This document shows, in pieces, positions 27,333-36,608 of a stretch of DNA of 64,000 nt. Numbering within the stretch: the first letter of the stretch is position 1; each line of letters starts with the position of its first letter. A program made the translations under genes and the position numbers. Below the pieces are notes generated by a model. The model saw only the letters and a program-made list of their open reading frames with translations, was not told where the DNA came from and made no database searches. Source of the DNA: Marinifilaceae bacterium (GTDB lineage Bacteria > Bacteroidota > Bacteroidia > Bacteroidales > Marinifilaceae); contig JAFGYE010000056.1 of the NCBI GenBank assembly GCA_016936255.1, forward strand, positions 117,949 to 181,948, in the 5' to 3' direction.

Positions 27333-30300
27333 CTAAATCTCAAAATAATCACGTGGAGATTTCCCGAAAAATTCTTTAAATCTCCGGCTAAAATAGGCTG
27401 GATTGGAAAATCCTGTTCGATAAGCTGCCTCGGAGATATTACATTTCCCATCAGAAATTAATTTCACAGCCTCTCTTAACCGGACAGTACGAACAAATTC
27501 AGTTGCCGAACAATCCGTTATTCTTTTCAATTTAATATGCAAAAGAGATCTGCTAATCCCCATTTTCTTTGTGATAAAAGAAACATCCATTGATGATTGA
27601 TCCAAATTTTCAATAATAAGAGATGTGAGACTCTGAACAAACTCACGATCCGATTCAGAATGTGTTATGTCAGCAGGTGCAATAAAAGCATCTTTCTTAA
27701 ATCGCTCAATAACATTCCTTCTGGTATTTAGGATATTACAAATATTCTGACTTAATATCTGTGGGTAAAAAGGTTTCTCAATAAATAAATCGGCCCCTGT
27801 TTTTAGGCCGATGTATTCATTATTCGTTCCTCCTTTTGCTGTTAAAAGAATAACAGGAATATGCGATGTTTCAATATTTGTTTTTATCCTTTTCGTTAGC
27901 TCCAAACCGTCAATTCCGGGCATCATAACATCACTAATAATAAGTTCGGGAGAACATTCAGCAATTCGGGCCAACCCCTCTTCACCTCTTGAAGCCGTTG
28001 TTACATTATACTCTTCCTGAAGACTTTCACGAATAAATTCAAGTAATTCCAGGTTATCATCAATGACCAAAATGGACGGCGAATTTTTTATTTGTTCCGA
28101 TTTATCTGCCAAAGCATAGCTCTTATGATCTTTTTCCATTTCAATATCCTCAAGAATACTTTTCCTGCCACAACAGTCTGTCAATTCATCATCAGAGTAA
28201 TCCGACTTGGATACGGGTAATGAAATTGTAAATTTAGTTCCCTCCTGAAGTTTACTTTCTACAACTATGCTTCCTTTATGAAGATTGACCAATCCCTTTA
28301 CAAATGCCAGGCCAATTCCAGATCCCGAATAAACTTTGTCTTTATCTTCTGCTTGGAAATACCTGTCAAAAATTTTATCCAGCTTATCGGATTCTATCCC
28401 ATGTCCCGTATCCAGAACCGACAAAACAAGAGTCTGTTTCAATTCTTTATCTAAACAAATTTCGTTTTGCACTTTTCCGGTCAGTCTGATTGAATCGCCC
28501 TTGTCTGTAAAGTTGAAAGCATTGGATAATAAATTAACAAGCACCTTTTCCATTTTAGAATAATCAAACCACACTTCAGAATCAGAACCTTCTGTCTCAA
28601 GGATAAGATCAACACCTTTCATTTCAGCTGTAGTCGAAAATGATTCCTTCAAATCTTGTAAAAGAGTATTAATACTGTTTTTGCTAACCTGCAATGTTTC
28701 TTTTCCCCGCTCTACCTTTCTAAAATCAAGCAGTTCATTTACAAGCCGCAATAATCTTTTTACATTTTTTTCAATTCCTATAAATTTCTGTTTTACCGAA
28801 AAACTAATATTCTCATTTTCAATCATATTTGAAAGAGGACCAATAATTAGTGATAAAGGAGTTCTGAATTCATGTGAAATATTTGTAAAAAATTCAAGTT
28901 TTGCCTGATTCAATTCCACAGCATATTCTTTCTCGCGTCTTTCTAAATTAGCAATAGCCTTAGATTTTTGAATTCGCGAACCAACAAGATAAATACCTAT
29001 AAATATGAGACAAACAATAAAAAAGTAAATTAGATAACCCCATATCGACAGATAAAATGGCGGTTTAATATGAATATTAATTGATCGTTGATGATCGCCC
29101 CATTCCGATTTATCGGTAGAAGCCTTAACATGAAGAGTATAATTTCCCGGACTAAGATTGGTATAGGTAGCAAACCCCCTATTTCCAACGTAATTCCATG
29201 ATTTATCGAAATTCTCAAGGTAATAAGCATACTGACACTTACCTTGATTTTCATAGTTTAGTGCAGTATAACCTATCGTAAAAACATTTTCTTTATATTT
29301 TAAGTTGATTTCAGATGATCTGTTCAGTGATTTTTTAAGTGGTGAATTAACACCAGGAACCACAACCTTATTGAATAGCTGCATTTCGGTAAACACTACA
29401 TCCAGAGGTTTAGATTTAACTTCTTCTCCCGATTCATAAAATGAAACCATCCCATTATTTCCACCAAAATATATATTTCCCCGACTATCCTTATACGAAG
29501 CTCTGTAATTGAATTGTTCAAAAGGGATGCCTGAATCAAGATCAAATAAAATATATTTCTTTGTTTCAGGATTAAATTTAACCAAGCCCTTATCACTACT
29601 GGCCCAAAAATCACCATTTTCTTCTTCTTCCAAACCAAAAATCCACGAAACAGGAAACCCGTTATCTTTATTGAATCGAACCACTTTATCATTCGCTTCA
29701 TAGTAATAACAAAGTGCCTCATAAGAGTCGCCAATCCAAACCCGTCTTTTTGAATCTATTTTCACAAAATTTATTCCTTTCATAAAAGGAATCTTATCAA
29801 ACTTTGACAGCGTTTGGTCCTGCACCTTGTAACGATACACACCCGTAAATGATGAAAGCCAGATGTATTCACCGGCATCACACATATATTCGATTTGTAC
29901 CCCTTCAAGTATATCCTTAAAAAAAGGAGATATCGACTTGCTTATTGTATTAAAAACAGCAATACCACTGCTTGTTGAGATATAGATCAGATTTCCCTTT
30001 TTCAAAAAATGATAAATATTATCGGAGGGTAATAATGGGTGATTTTTTGTTGTTATGTATTCAAACCGACCTGTTTTAGTATTTAAAATATTAATCCCAT
30101 GGGTATAGGTTCCAATCCATAATCTTTCGGGAGATTCAAAAATCAGACAATGCAGATTATTAAAATTCAAGCCATTTCCTTCTGCACAACTTTGGAATTC
30201 CGTTATCTCTCCAGTTGAAATATTCATTTTATTCAGCCCCATATCTTCAAGACCAATCCACAAATCTCCTTTCTGATCTTCAACCAAACAACTAACTACA

Positions 30301-31370
30301 TTACCTGATAAATCTCTTTTACCGGTTCCGGCCTTCCATTTCTTAAAAAACCTTGAATTAGAACACCATAAATTTATCCCCCCAAAATAGGATCCAAACC
30401 AAATATTTCCACTACTGTCCTTAAAAGCATTGTATATCGGATTGGTATTGATTCCATCAGGATTGGTCAAATCAAATTGTTGATAGATAAATTTCTCTGT
30501 GGCTGGTGACCATACACACAATCCGTTTTCGGTCCCCATCCAAACCCTTCCAATAGAATCTTCAGCCAAACAATGCACCATATTGTGCAATATATGGCGC
30601 GAACCTTTTTGTTCTTCTGAAAAATGAATGTACTGCCCATTCTCAATATTAATCCGGCAAATACCGGTATTAGAGGTTGCCAGCCAGATCTTATTGCTGC
30701 TATCTAAAAAAAATCCCAAAAAGGATTCTCCTTTCGCCTCTGGGGGCAAGTCTATCCCCTTCACAAATCTCTTATCCAGATCAATAACATATATGATCGA
30801 ATTCTCTGTTAAAGCAACAATTTTATTGTTTTTTTCCCTAACATCAACAATTTTCGTATCCTTAGGTAAGGCCGCAAATTTAATTTTATCTTCCAGATTT
30901 ATACATTGACCTCTTTCACCGTCAAAATATTTTAATTGCTGCTGAACACATAACCATGCACCTCCTTCAGTTGGAACAATAATCTCCAGCCCCTTTATTT
31001 CATTTAATGGTTCATAGGGCTTAAAATATTCATTGTTAAAATCAAATTGATAAAACTTTCCTTTAATTGTTCTACACACTAAAATTGTATCACACAATAC
31101 AAAAACTTTATCACTCTGTATATCGGAATACTTACCATCATCAACACATTGGAAATTCTCAAATTTATTTCCATCAAACCGACATACAGAACTTCTTGTT
31201 GCCGCCCAGATAAAACCATCCTGATCTTGTGTTATACTCTTCACATATGATGATGGCAATCCATCCACATTTGTATAATGAACAAATTTTAAGAAATCAT
31301 TATCCGCTTGAGCTAAATTTCCCAAAGTTGAGCAAACGAAAGCAAAAACAATTAAAATCATTCTATTCAT
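27333..31370 (-). CDS. hybrid two-component system regulator (HTCS) of the left-hand PUL
   Basis: I prefer the start at 31370 (MNRMILIVFAFVC...LAQA), a clean signal peptide, over the open frame's first ATG at 31412. Order: about 14 reg_prop propeller repeats (IWLATSNTGICRI, VWMGTENGLCVW, LWIGTYTHGINIL), a Y_Y_Y domain, one membrane segment near 785, HisKA with FFTNISHEFRTPLSL (His near 830), an ATPase domain (LVNLLSNAFNFT, GSGIGLAFVKGL), a receiver with LIISDVMMPG (Asp near 1146) and an AraC-type HTH at the C-terminus (NPAYFSRRFKEFFG). HTCS proteins bind a signature oligosaccharide in the periplasm and activate the adjacent susC promoters. Its position at the head of the minus-strand block suggests it controls operons A, B and C. 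Confidence 0.95.
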   Translation of the reverse strand: MNRMILIVFAFVCSTLGNLAQADNDFLKFVHYTNVDGLPSSYVKSITQDQDGFIWAATRSSVCRFDGNKFENFQCVDDGKYSDIQSDKVFVLCDTILVCRTIKGKFYQFDFNNEYFKPYEPLNEIKGLEIIVPTEGGAWLCVQQQLKYFDGERGQCINLEDKIKFAALPKDTKIVDVREKNNKIVALTENSIIYVIDLDKRFVKGIDLPPEAKGESFLGFFLDSSNKIWLATSNTGICRINIENGQYIHFSEEQKGSRHILHNMVHCLAEDSIGRVWMGTENGLCVWSPATEKFIYQQFDLTNPDGINTNPIYNAFKDSSGNIWFGSYFGGINLWCSNSRFFKKWKAGTGKRDLSGNVVSCLVEDQKGDLWIGLEDMGLNKMNISTGEITEFQSCAEGNGLNFNNLHCLIFESPERLWIGTYTHGINILNTKTGRFEYITTKNHPLLPSDNIYHFLKKGNLIYISTSSGIAVFNTISKSISPFFKDILEGVQIEYMCDAGEYIWLSSFTGVYRYKVQDQTLSKFDKIPFMKGINFVKIDSKRRVWIGDSYEALCYYYEANDKVVRFNKDNGFPVSWIFGLEEEENGDFWASSDKGLVKFNPETKKYILFDLDSGIPFEQFNYRASYKDSRGNIYFGGNNGMVSFYESGEEVKSKPLDVVFTEMQLFNKVVVPGVNSPLKKSLNRSSEINLKYKENVFTIGYTALNYENQGKCQYAYYLENFDKSWNYVGNRGFATYTNLSPGNYTLHVKASTDKSEWGDHQRSINIHIKPPFYLSIWGYLIYFFIVCLIFIGIYLVGSRIQKSKAIANLERREKEYAVELNQAKLEFFTNISHEFRTPLSLIIGPLSNMIENENISFSVKQKFIGIEKNVKRLLRLVNELLDFRKVERGKETLQVSKNSINTLLQDLKESFSTTAEMKGVDLILETEGSDSEVWFDYSKMEKVLVNLLSNAFNFTDKGDSIRLTGKVQNEICLDKELKQTLVLSVLDTGHGIESDKLDKIFDRYFQAEDKDKVYSGSGIGLAFVKGLVNLHKGSIVVESKLQEGTKFTISLPVSKSDYSDDELTDCCGRKSILEDIEMEKDHKSYALADKSEQIKNSPSILVIDDNLELLEFIRESLQEEYNVTTASRGEEGLARIAECSPELIISDVMMPGIDGLELTKRIKTNIETSHIPVILLTAKGGTNNEYIGLKTGADLFIEKPFYPQILSQNICNILNTRRNVIERFKKDAFIAPADITHSESDREFVQSLTSLIIENLDQSSMDVSFITKKMGISRSLLHIKLKRITDCSATEFVRTVRLREAVKLISDGKCNISEAAYRTGFSNPAYFSRRFKEFFGKSPRDYFEI

Positions 31371-31640
31371 ACAAATAAATATTATTTTAATAAAAGCCCT
31401 AACACCCCACATAACTACTTAAACACAAGACTTTAAATCAGAATTTAAAGGTACTAAATACGTTTTAAAACATCGTAACTTTCCTGAATCTTTTACCCTC
31501 TGTTTCTAATATAGATATATTCTTTCTACAGCGGGAAATAAAACACCTATATAAGTTTGGTACACATTTGTTGTAGTTGTGAATTTGAATTTTTATTTAC
31601 TTTACATAGAATCTAATCAAGCTTATTTGAAAATATAAAC

Positions 31641-32699
31641 ATGGAAAGAATACAAAAAACACTTCGGCTATTAGAAGAACAGAATATTGATGCTTTACTG
31701 GTTACCTCCGAATCAAATGTTACCTATTTATCGGGTTTCACAGGAGATTCATCACGCTTGCTCATAGCAAATCAATCTTGTTATCTGATAACTGACCCCA
31801 GATATACTGAACAGGCCAAAAATGAATGCCATAAGGATATAACTGTATTTGAGTGGATTAACGACAAGAGATACAATTCTTTAACTTATGATTTTCTCAT
31901 TAAATCCTTATTCATTCAAAGAATTGGGTTTGAAAGCAATCATATCACATTTCAGGAATATTCTGAAATTAATGGTGAAAAAGTTCCTACTCAAAATTTA
32001 GTAGAACAGATTCGCATTATAAAATCCAAAGATGAAATTGAAAATCTGAGAAAAGCCAGCCAAATTTCCGATAAGGCACTTGAAAACACACTCTCTTCAA
32101 TAAAAGAAGGAGTTATGGAAATTGATATCGTTGCTGAACTTGAATACAACCTTAAAAAGTGCGGCGCAGATAATCTTTCTTTTGAAACAATGGTTTTGTC
32201 AGGAAAAAGAACTTCCCTGTTACATGGGAAACCAGGTAAAAAACGTGTCGGAAATGGTGATTTAATCCTGTTCGATTTTGGAGCTTTATACAATGGCTAT
32301 CATGCAGATATAAGCCGAAGTTTTGTTCTGGGACAAGCAAACGATCAGCAAAAAGAAATTTACGATTGTATAAATAATGCCGGCAAACTAGCCATCAATT
32401 CAATAAAAGACGGAGTTGAGGGAAAAGAAATTGCTGAGATGGTCCGAAAACAAATACCCTCTAAATATTTAGAATATTATTATCCGGGAATTGGTCATGG
32501 AGTTGGATTAGACATACATGAACCCCCTTTTATCAGAGACGATGCATCATTTACATTTCAATCGGGCATGGTGATCACAATGGAACCTGGAATCTATATC
32601 CCCGAATGGGGTGGCTTGCGTATCGAAGACTCTCTATTGGTAACAAAGGATGGATGCGAACCTCTCAATTTATTCGAACGAAATTTAATTGAATTGTGA
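31641..32699 (+). CDS. M24B Xaa-Pro dipeptidase/aminopeptidase
   Basis: The product is 352 residues with no signal peptide, so it is cytoplasmic. An N-terminal creatinase-like domain (DALLVTSESNVTYLSGFTG) precedes the pita-bread domain. All five metal ligands are visible: Asp212 and Asp223 (LFDFGALYNGYHADI), His286 (GIGHGVG), Glu315 (TMEPGIY) and Glu329 (RIEDSLL). The family removes the N-terminal residue from X-Pro peptides. The short length and the SNVTYLSGFTGD/RIEDSLLVTKDG style resemble Firmicutes YqhT/PepQ-like enzymes, so transfer is possible but untested. It is the only plus-strand gene between 1 and 41,162, placed between the HTCS and the arabinose pathway. Together with the S9 peptidase it suggests proline- or hydroxyproline-containing peptides are consumed along with arabinose. 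Confidence 0.92.
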   Translation: MERIQKTLRLLEEQNIDALLVTSESNVTYLSGFTGDSSRLLIANQSCYLITDPRYTEQAKNECHKDITVFEWINDKRYNSLTYDFLIKSLFIQRIGFESNHITFQEYSEINGEKVPTQNLVEQIRIIKSKDEIENLRKASQISDKALENTLSSIKEGVMEIDIVAELEYNLKKCGADNLSFETMVLSGKRTSLLHGKPGKKRVGNGDLILFDFGALYNGYHADISRSFVLGQANDQQKEIYDCINNAGKLAINSIKDGVEGKEIAEMVRKQIPSKYLEYYYPGIGHGVGLDIHEPPFIRDDASFTFQSGMVITMEPGIYIPEWGGLRIEDSLLVTKDGCEPLNLFERNLIEL

Positions 32700-32723
32700 A
32701 CTAATTCACTCTTACAAGTATAA

Positions 32724-32760
32724 AAAATAGGCTGAATCAGTAACAGATTCAGCCTATTTT
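32724..32760. terminator. bidirectional terminator between the M24B peptidase and mutarotase genes
   Basis: Fifteen-base arms (32724-32738 and 32746-32760) are perfectly complementary with a 7-nt loop and A/T runs on both sides. It serves the convergent genes ending at 32699 and 32779. Confidence 0.92.
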
Positions 32761-32778
32761 CACTATACTAACTAAAAA

Positions 32779-33900
32779 CTATTTACTTGAAAATTTATAG
32801 ATACAAATTGAATAATACTCTTCGCCAGGCTCAACTGTCACATCAGGGAAGTTTGCCTGATTTGGGCTATCTGGGAAATGTTGTGTTTCCAAACAGAATG
32901 CAGTTCTGAAATCATATTTCTTATTCCCTTTACCAACAACTCCATCTAAAAAATTACCACCGTAAAACTGAATTCCAGGTTCAATGGTATAAACTTCAAG
33001 AATTCTTCCCGATGACGGCTCAACAACTTTTGCCGCTAAAGTCAGCTTTTCGTCTGATTTATTCAACACCCAATTGTGGTCGTAACCTTTACCATAGGTT
33101 AACTGCGTTTCATCATTATCAACCCGTTCACCAATAGCGGTTAAATTGTTAAAATCGAATGCTGTCCCTTTAACAGATGCAATTTCACCAGTTGGAATTA
33201 AACCAGCATCCACAGGAGTATAAGAATCAGCATTGATCATTAACTGATGATCGTTAATTGTTCCTTCTCCTGCTCCTTTAAGGTTAAAATAAGTATGATT
33301 GGTAAGATTTAGAACTGTAAGCTTATCTGTTGTTCCAAAATATTCGATTTTTAATTCGTTATCATCTGTGAACTGATATTTTACTTTTACATCAACATTA
33401 CCAGGGTATCCTCCATCCATATCAGTTGAATGCAGGCTAAACTCCAAAGTTTGCTTATCAATTTGATTCACATCCCAAATTTGTCGGTAAAAACCATTTG
33501 ATCCACCATGCAAATGATTCTCTCCATTGTTTGCTTCAAGCTGATATTCTATTCCATCCAGAGAGAATTTAGCCTGACCAATTCGGTTTCCATAACGACC
33601 TATTGTTCCCCCAAAAAAATATTCTTTTTTATCTATAAAATCCTTTCCTGTTCCATATCCAACAGCAACATCAGCAAAATTTCCGTTTTTATCCGGCACC
33701 CATAAACTTACAACTCTGGCTCCTAAATTTGTTAACTGACAAACCAGACCATTCTTATTCGTTAAAGTGAAAAGTTCAACCTTCTTTCCATTGTAATCAC
33801 AAGAAAAATCTGTTTCAGAAATCAATTCCTTTTTTTGCGGCTTCTGACAACTCATCATAACAGGAATAATTACAATACATAACACATTTAATAGTTTCAT
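32779..33900 (-). CDS. galM: aldose 1-epimerase (mutarotase), lipoprotein
   Basis: I chose the ATG at 33900 (MKLLNVLCIVIIPVMMSCQ) because it gives a clean SPII signal with the lipobox at residue 18; the open frame reaches 33957. The protein is 373 residues. Family motifs are ENHLHGGSNGFYRQIWD, NLTNHTYFNLKG (catalytic His) and LETQHFPDSPNQANFP, followed by the terminal PGEEY segment with the catalytic Glu. It interconverts alpha and beta anomers of aldoses, here probably arabinose or galactose released by the PUL enzymes before uptake. The lipobox puts it outside the cytoplasm. A terminator lies between araB and this gene, so it probably has its own promoter in the 180-bp gap. Confidence 0.93.
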   Translation of the reverse strand: MKLLNVLCIVIIPVMMSCQKPQKKELISETDFSCDYNGKKVELFTLTNKNGLVCQLTNLGARVVSLWVPDKNGNFADVAVGYGTGKDFIDKKEYFFGGTIGRYGNRIGQAKFSLDGIEYQLEANNGENHLHGGSNGFYRQIWDVNQIDKQTLEFSLHSTDMDGGYPGNVDVKVKYQFTDDNELKIEYFGTTDKLTVLNLTNHTYFNLKGAGEGTINDHQLMINADSYTPVDAGLIPTGEIASVKGTAFDFNNLTAIGERVDNDETQLTYGKGYDHNWVLNKSDEKLTLAAKVVEPSSGRILEVYTIEPGIQFYGGNFLDGVVGKGNKKYDFRTAFCLETQHFPDSPNQANFPDVTVEPGEEYYSICIYKFSSK

Positions 33901-34022
33901 AATATTTAGTTTATTGTTATCAATTTCTTCTAATTGTATAAATCCCGAAAAGATCAATATTAATCGATTCTAAATTCACCACTAATTTTTAAATGAAGCT
34001 TGCAGAAACTCCGAAATGTTAC

Positions 34023-34066
34023 AAAAAAACCGAGGGAATGGAACTTAACATTTCCCCCCTCGGTTT
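34023..34066 (-). terminator. rho-independent terminator after araB
   Basis: A ten-base stem with arms at 34027-34036 and 34057-34066, CCGAGGG against CCCTCGG at its core, is followed on the minus strand by seven T. It closes the araA-symporter-araD-araB operon. Confidence 0.9.
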
Positions 34067-34079
34067 CCCGCTAACTAAT

Positions 34080-35792
34080 CTAACTAATTTGTCCTATTGT
34101 TTCAACTATTTTATCTTTTCCAAACAATACCTGCTCGGTGAAAGTTCCTAATTTTACATACTTTTCGTAAATCTCCAGATACTTTTTAGCGTGATCCGGA
34201 TTAGGTATGTATTCCATATCAAAACCTTGCCCCATTGCTTTTTGAGCTTCTCCTACTGTTTTGTATACTCCGGCAGCAACAGCTGCAAACATTGCTGCAC
34301 CGCAAGCACATGTTTGCTCGGTACGCGCAATTTTTATCGGCATATTCAATACATCTGCTAAAGTCTGCATCACAAAAGGTGACTTCTTGGCTACTCCACC
34401 TAAACCAATAATTCCTTTAATCTCAACACCTTCACGAACAAATCGATCGACAATAGCTTTTGACCCAAAAGCAGTTGCTTCCACCAATGCTCTAAAAATA
34501 CGAGGCGCCGAAGAACCCAAAGTTAAACCAGCAATAGAACCTGTTACCTCCTGACTTGCATCTGGAGTGCGTCGTCCGTTCATCCAATCAACAGCCACAA
34601 TTGTAGATTCTTCAATTGAAATTTTTTCAGCTTCTTTACTTAACTCCGGAATAATCTTCGAGATAGCTTCCTCAATCAATTTTTCACGGGTTTCCTCATC
34701 AATCAAAGTCGTTTTTGAAAGGATATTTTCGATTGGCCAGGCAACAACATTTTTAAACCATGCATACAAATCACCAAAAGCTGATTGTCCTGCTTCCAAC
34801 CCAACATAACCTGGAATTACCGAACCATCTACTTGTCCGCAAATACCAGGAATTAATTTATCGCCAATCTGATCGTAAGAAGCGATCATGATATCGCAGG
34901 TTGAAGTTCCTATTGCCCGTGCCAATACGTTTGGAGTTACCTCACCCCCAACAGCACCCATGTGGCAATCAAATGCTCCAACTCCAACAGCTACATCGGT
35001 GCTTATACCCAAACGCTCAGCCCATTCAGGAGAAATTTTCCCTACCGAAACATCACTCGTATAAGTTTCTTCATATAACTGATCTCGGTAACCTTTTAAC
35101 AAGGGATCGAGACTGGTCAAAAATTCCTCCGGAGGCAATCCGTTCCATGACTCATGCCACATCGCTTTATGACCTGCTGAACAGCGACTGCGCACCACTT
35201 CTGTTGGCTTCAGTTTTCCTGTTAATACCGCCGACATCCAATCACAATGTTCTATCCATGAAACAGCTTTATCCCGTATGGATTCATCTTCACGCAATAC
35301 GTGCAGCATTTTTGCCCATACCCATTCCGAAGAATAAATTCCACCTTCATATTGAGAATAATCAACATCCCATTTTTTCACCAATTCGTTAATCTCAGCA
35401 GCTTCCTTAACCGCAGTATGATCCTTCCACAACACAAACATTGCATTCGGATTTTCAGCATATTCAGGCAATAAAGCCAAAGGGGTGCCATTCTCATCCG
35501 TCAACACAGGAGTACTTCCTGTTGTATCAAATGAAAGCCCCACCAGACTTCCGGCAACCCCTTTTGGCGATTTTTCCAGAGCATCTTTAATCAGATACTC
35601 CATAACTTCTATATAATCCAATGGATGCTGGCGATATTGATTCTTTACAGGATCACAATACATCCCTTCCATCCATCGGGGATAATTCATAACCGACGAT
35701 GCAATTTCTTCTCCGGTAGCAACATCTACAACAACAGCCCTTCCTGAATCTGAACCATAATCAAGACCTATTACATATTTCTTTGCACTCAT
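34080..35792 (-). CDS. araB: L-ribulokinase
   Basis: The product is 570 residues, the usual AraB length. The FGGY-kinase fold begins with VIGLDYGSDSGRAVVVD (phosphate-binding loop). WVWAKMLHVLRED, GHKAMWHESWNGLP and VGAFDCHMGAVGG (catalytic Asp region) follow. The C-terminal domain holds ATAFGSKAIVDRF and IIGLGGVAKKSPFVMQTLADVL, the FGGY signature region. It phosphorylates L-ribulose with ATP in the cytoplasm, the second step of arabinose catabolism. It is the last gene of the operon, 38 bp after araD, with a strong terminator behind. No residue important to the family appears missing. Confidence 0.97.
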   Translation of the reverse strand: MSAKKYVIGLDYGSDSGRAVVVDVATGEEIASSVMNYPRWMEGMYCDPVKNQYRQHPLDYIEVMEYLIKDALEKSPKGVAGSLVGLSFDTTGSTPVLTDENGTPLALLPEYAENPNAMFVLWKDHTAVKEAAEINELVKKWDVDYSQYEGGIYSSEWVWAKMLHVLREDESIRDKAVSWIEHCDWMSAVLTGKLKPTEVVRSRCSAGHKAMWHESWNGLPPEEFLTSLDPLLKGYRDQLYEETYTSDVSVGKISPEWAERLGISTDVAVGVGAFDCHMGAVGGEVTPNVLARAIGTSTCDIMIASYDQIGDKLIPGICGQVDGSVIPGYVGLEAGQSAFGDLYAWFKNVVAWPIENILSKTTLIDEETREKLIEEAISKIIPELSKEAEKISIEESTIVAVDWMNGRRTPDASQEVTGSIAGLTLGSSAPRIFRALVEATAFGSKAIVDRFVREGVEIKGIIGLGGVAKKSPFVMQTLADVLNMPIKIARTEQTCACGAAMFAAVAAGVYKTVGEAQKAMGQGFDMEYIPNPDHAKKYLEIYEKYVKLGTFTEQVLFGKDKIVETIGQIS

Positions 35793-35830
35793 AAACTGTA
35801 TTTTTAATCATTAAATCAAAGCAGTTTTAC

Positions 35831-36517
35831 CTACTGACCGTAATATGAATCTTTACCATGTTTGCGACTAAAATGCTTATCAGTCAGAAGAGAATTCATT
35901 GAGGCATTTGGCTGAATGGTTTTTGCAATGAAAGCCATTTTGGCCAGCTCCTCTAAAACAACACTATTGTGAACAGCATCATTTGCATTTTTCCCCCAGG
36001 TAAACGGACCATGATTTTTAACAATCACACCAGGAACATGCATCGGATTCAATTCTTTAAATGCTTCAATTATTACGGTGCCTGTTTCTTTTTCATAAGC
36101 TCCCTTTACCTCAGCTTCATTCATATCACGTGTACAAGGAATCTGTCCGTTAAAATAATCAGCATGAGTGGTTCCTAGTATTGGAATCCCAATTCCTGCT
36201 TGTGACCATCCGGTTGCATAAGTTGAATGAGTATGAACAATTCCGCCTATCTCTTTAAAACTTTTATACAGCTCAAGATGAGTAGGCGTATCTGACGAAG
36301 GACGTAATTTGCCTTCTACAACATTCCCGTCCAAATCAACCACAACCATGTCTTCACTCTTCATTTCGGAATAGGAAACACCACTTGGTTTTATTACAAC
36401 CAAACCATTTTCCCGGTCAATAGCGCTTACATTTCCCCATGTAAAAAGTACCAATCCATATTGCACCAATTCAAGATTGGCTTTAAAAACCTCTTCTTTT
36501 AACTTATTTAAGTCCAT
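35831..36517 (-). CDS. araD: L-ribulose-5-phosphate 4-epimerase
   Basis: The product is 228 residues, a class II aldolase/adducin-family protein. Zinc ligands His95 and His97 are in [14 protein letters not shown] and His169 is in [25 protein letters not shown] and [10 protein letters not shown] bind the phosphate, and GTTHADYF carries the conserved Asp120. It converts L-ribulose 5-phosphate to D-xylulose 5-phosphate, linking arabinose to the pentose phosphate pathway. It sits between the symporter gene (91 bp) and araB (38 bp). Fuculose aldolases share the fold, but the araA-araB context and the closeness to E. coli AraD motifs settle the call. Confidence 0.97.
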   Translation of the reverse strand: MDLNKLKEEVFKANLELVQYGLVLFTWGNVSAIDRENGLVVIKPSGVSYSEMKSEDMVVVDLDGNVVEGKLRPSSDTPTHLELYKSFKEIGGIVHTHSTYATGWSQAGIGIPILGTTHADYFNGQIPCTRDMNEAEVKGAYEKETGTVIIEAFKELNPMHVPGVIVKNHGPFTWGKNANDAVHNSVVLEELAKMAFIAKTIQPNASMNSLLTDKHFSRKHGKDSYYGQ

Positions 36518-36608
36518 TATTCGAATTTTAAAAATTGCCTGATAGTTTTTAACCTTACCATATTTAACTCAACTACCAGGCAATTTAATTCACACCTATT
36601 ATATTATT

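Noticed and set aside
31371..31412. Longer start for the left HTCS
   Set aside because: The extra 14 residues disturb an otherwise clean signal peptide that begins at 31370.
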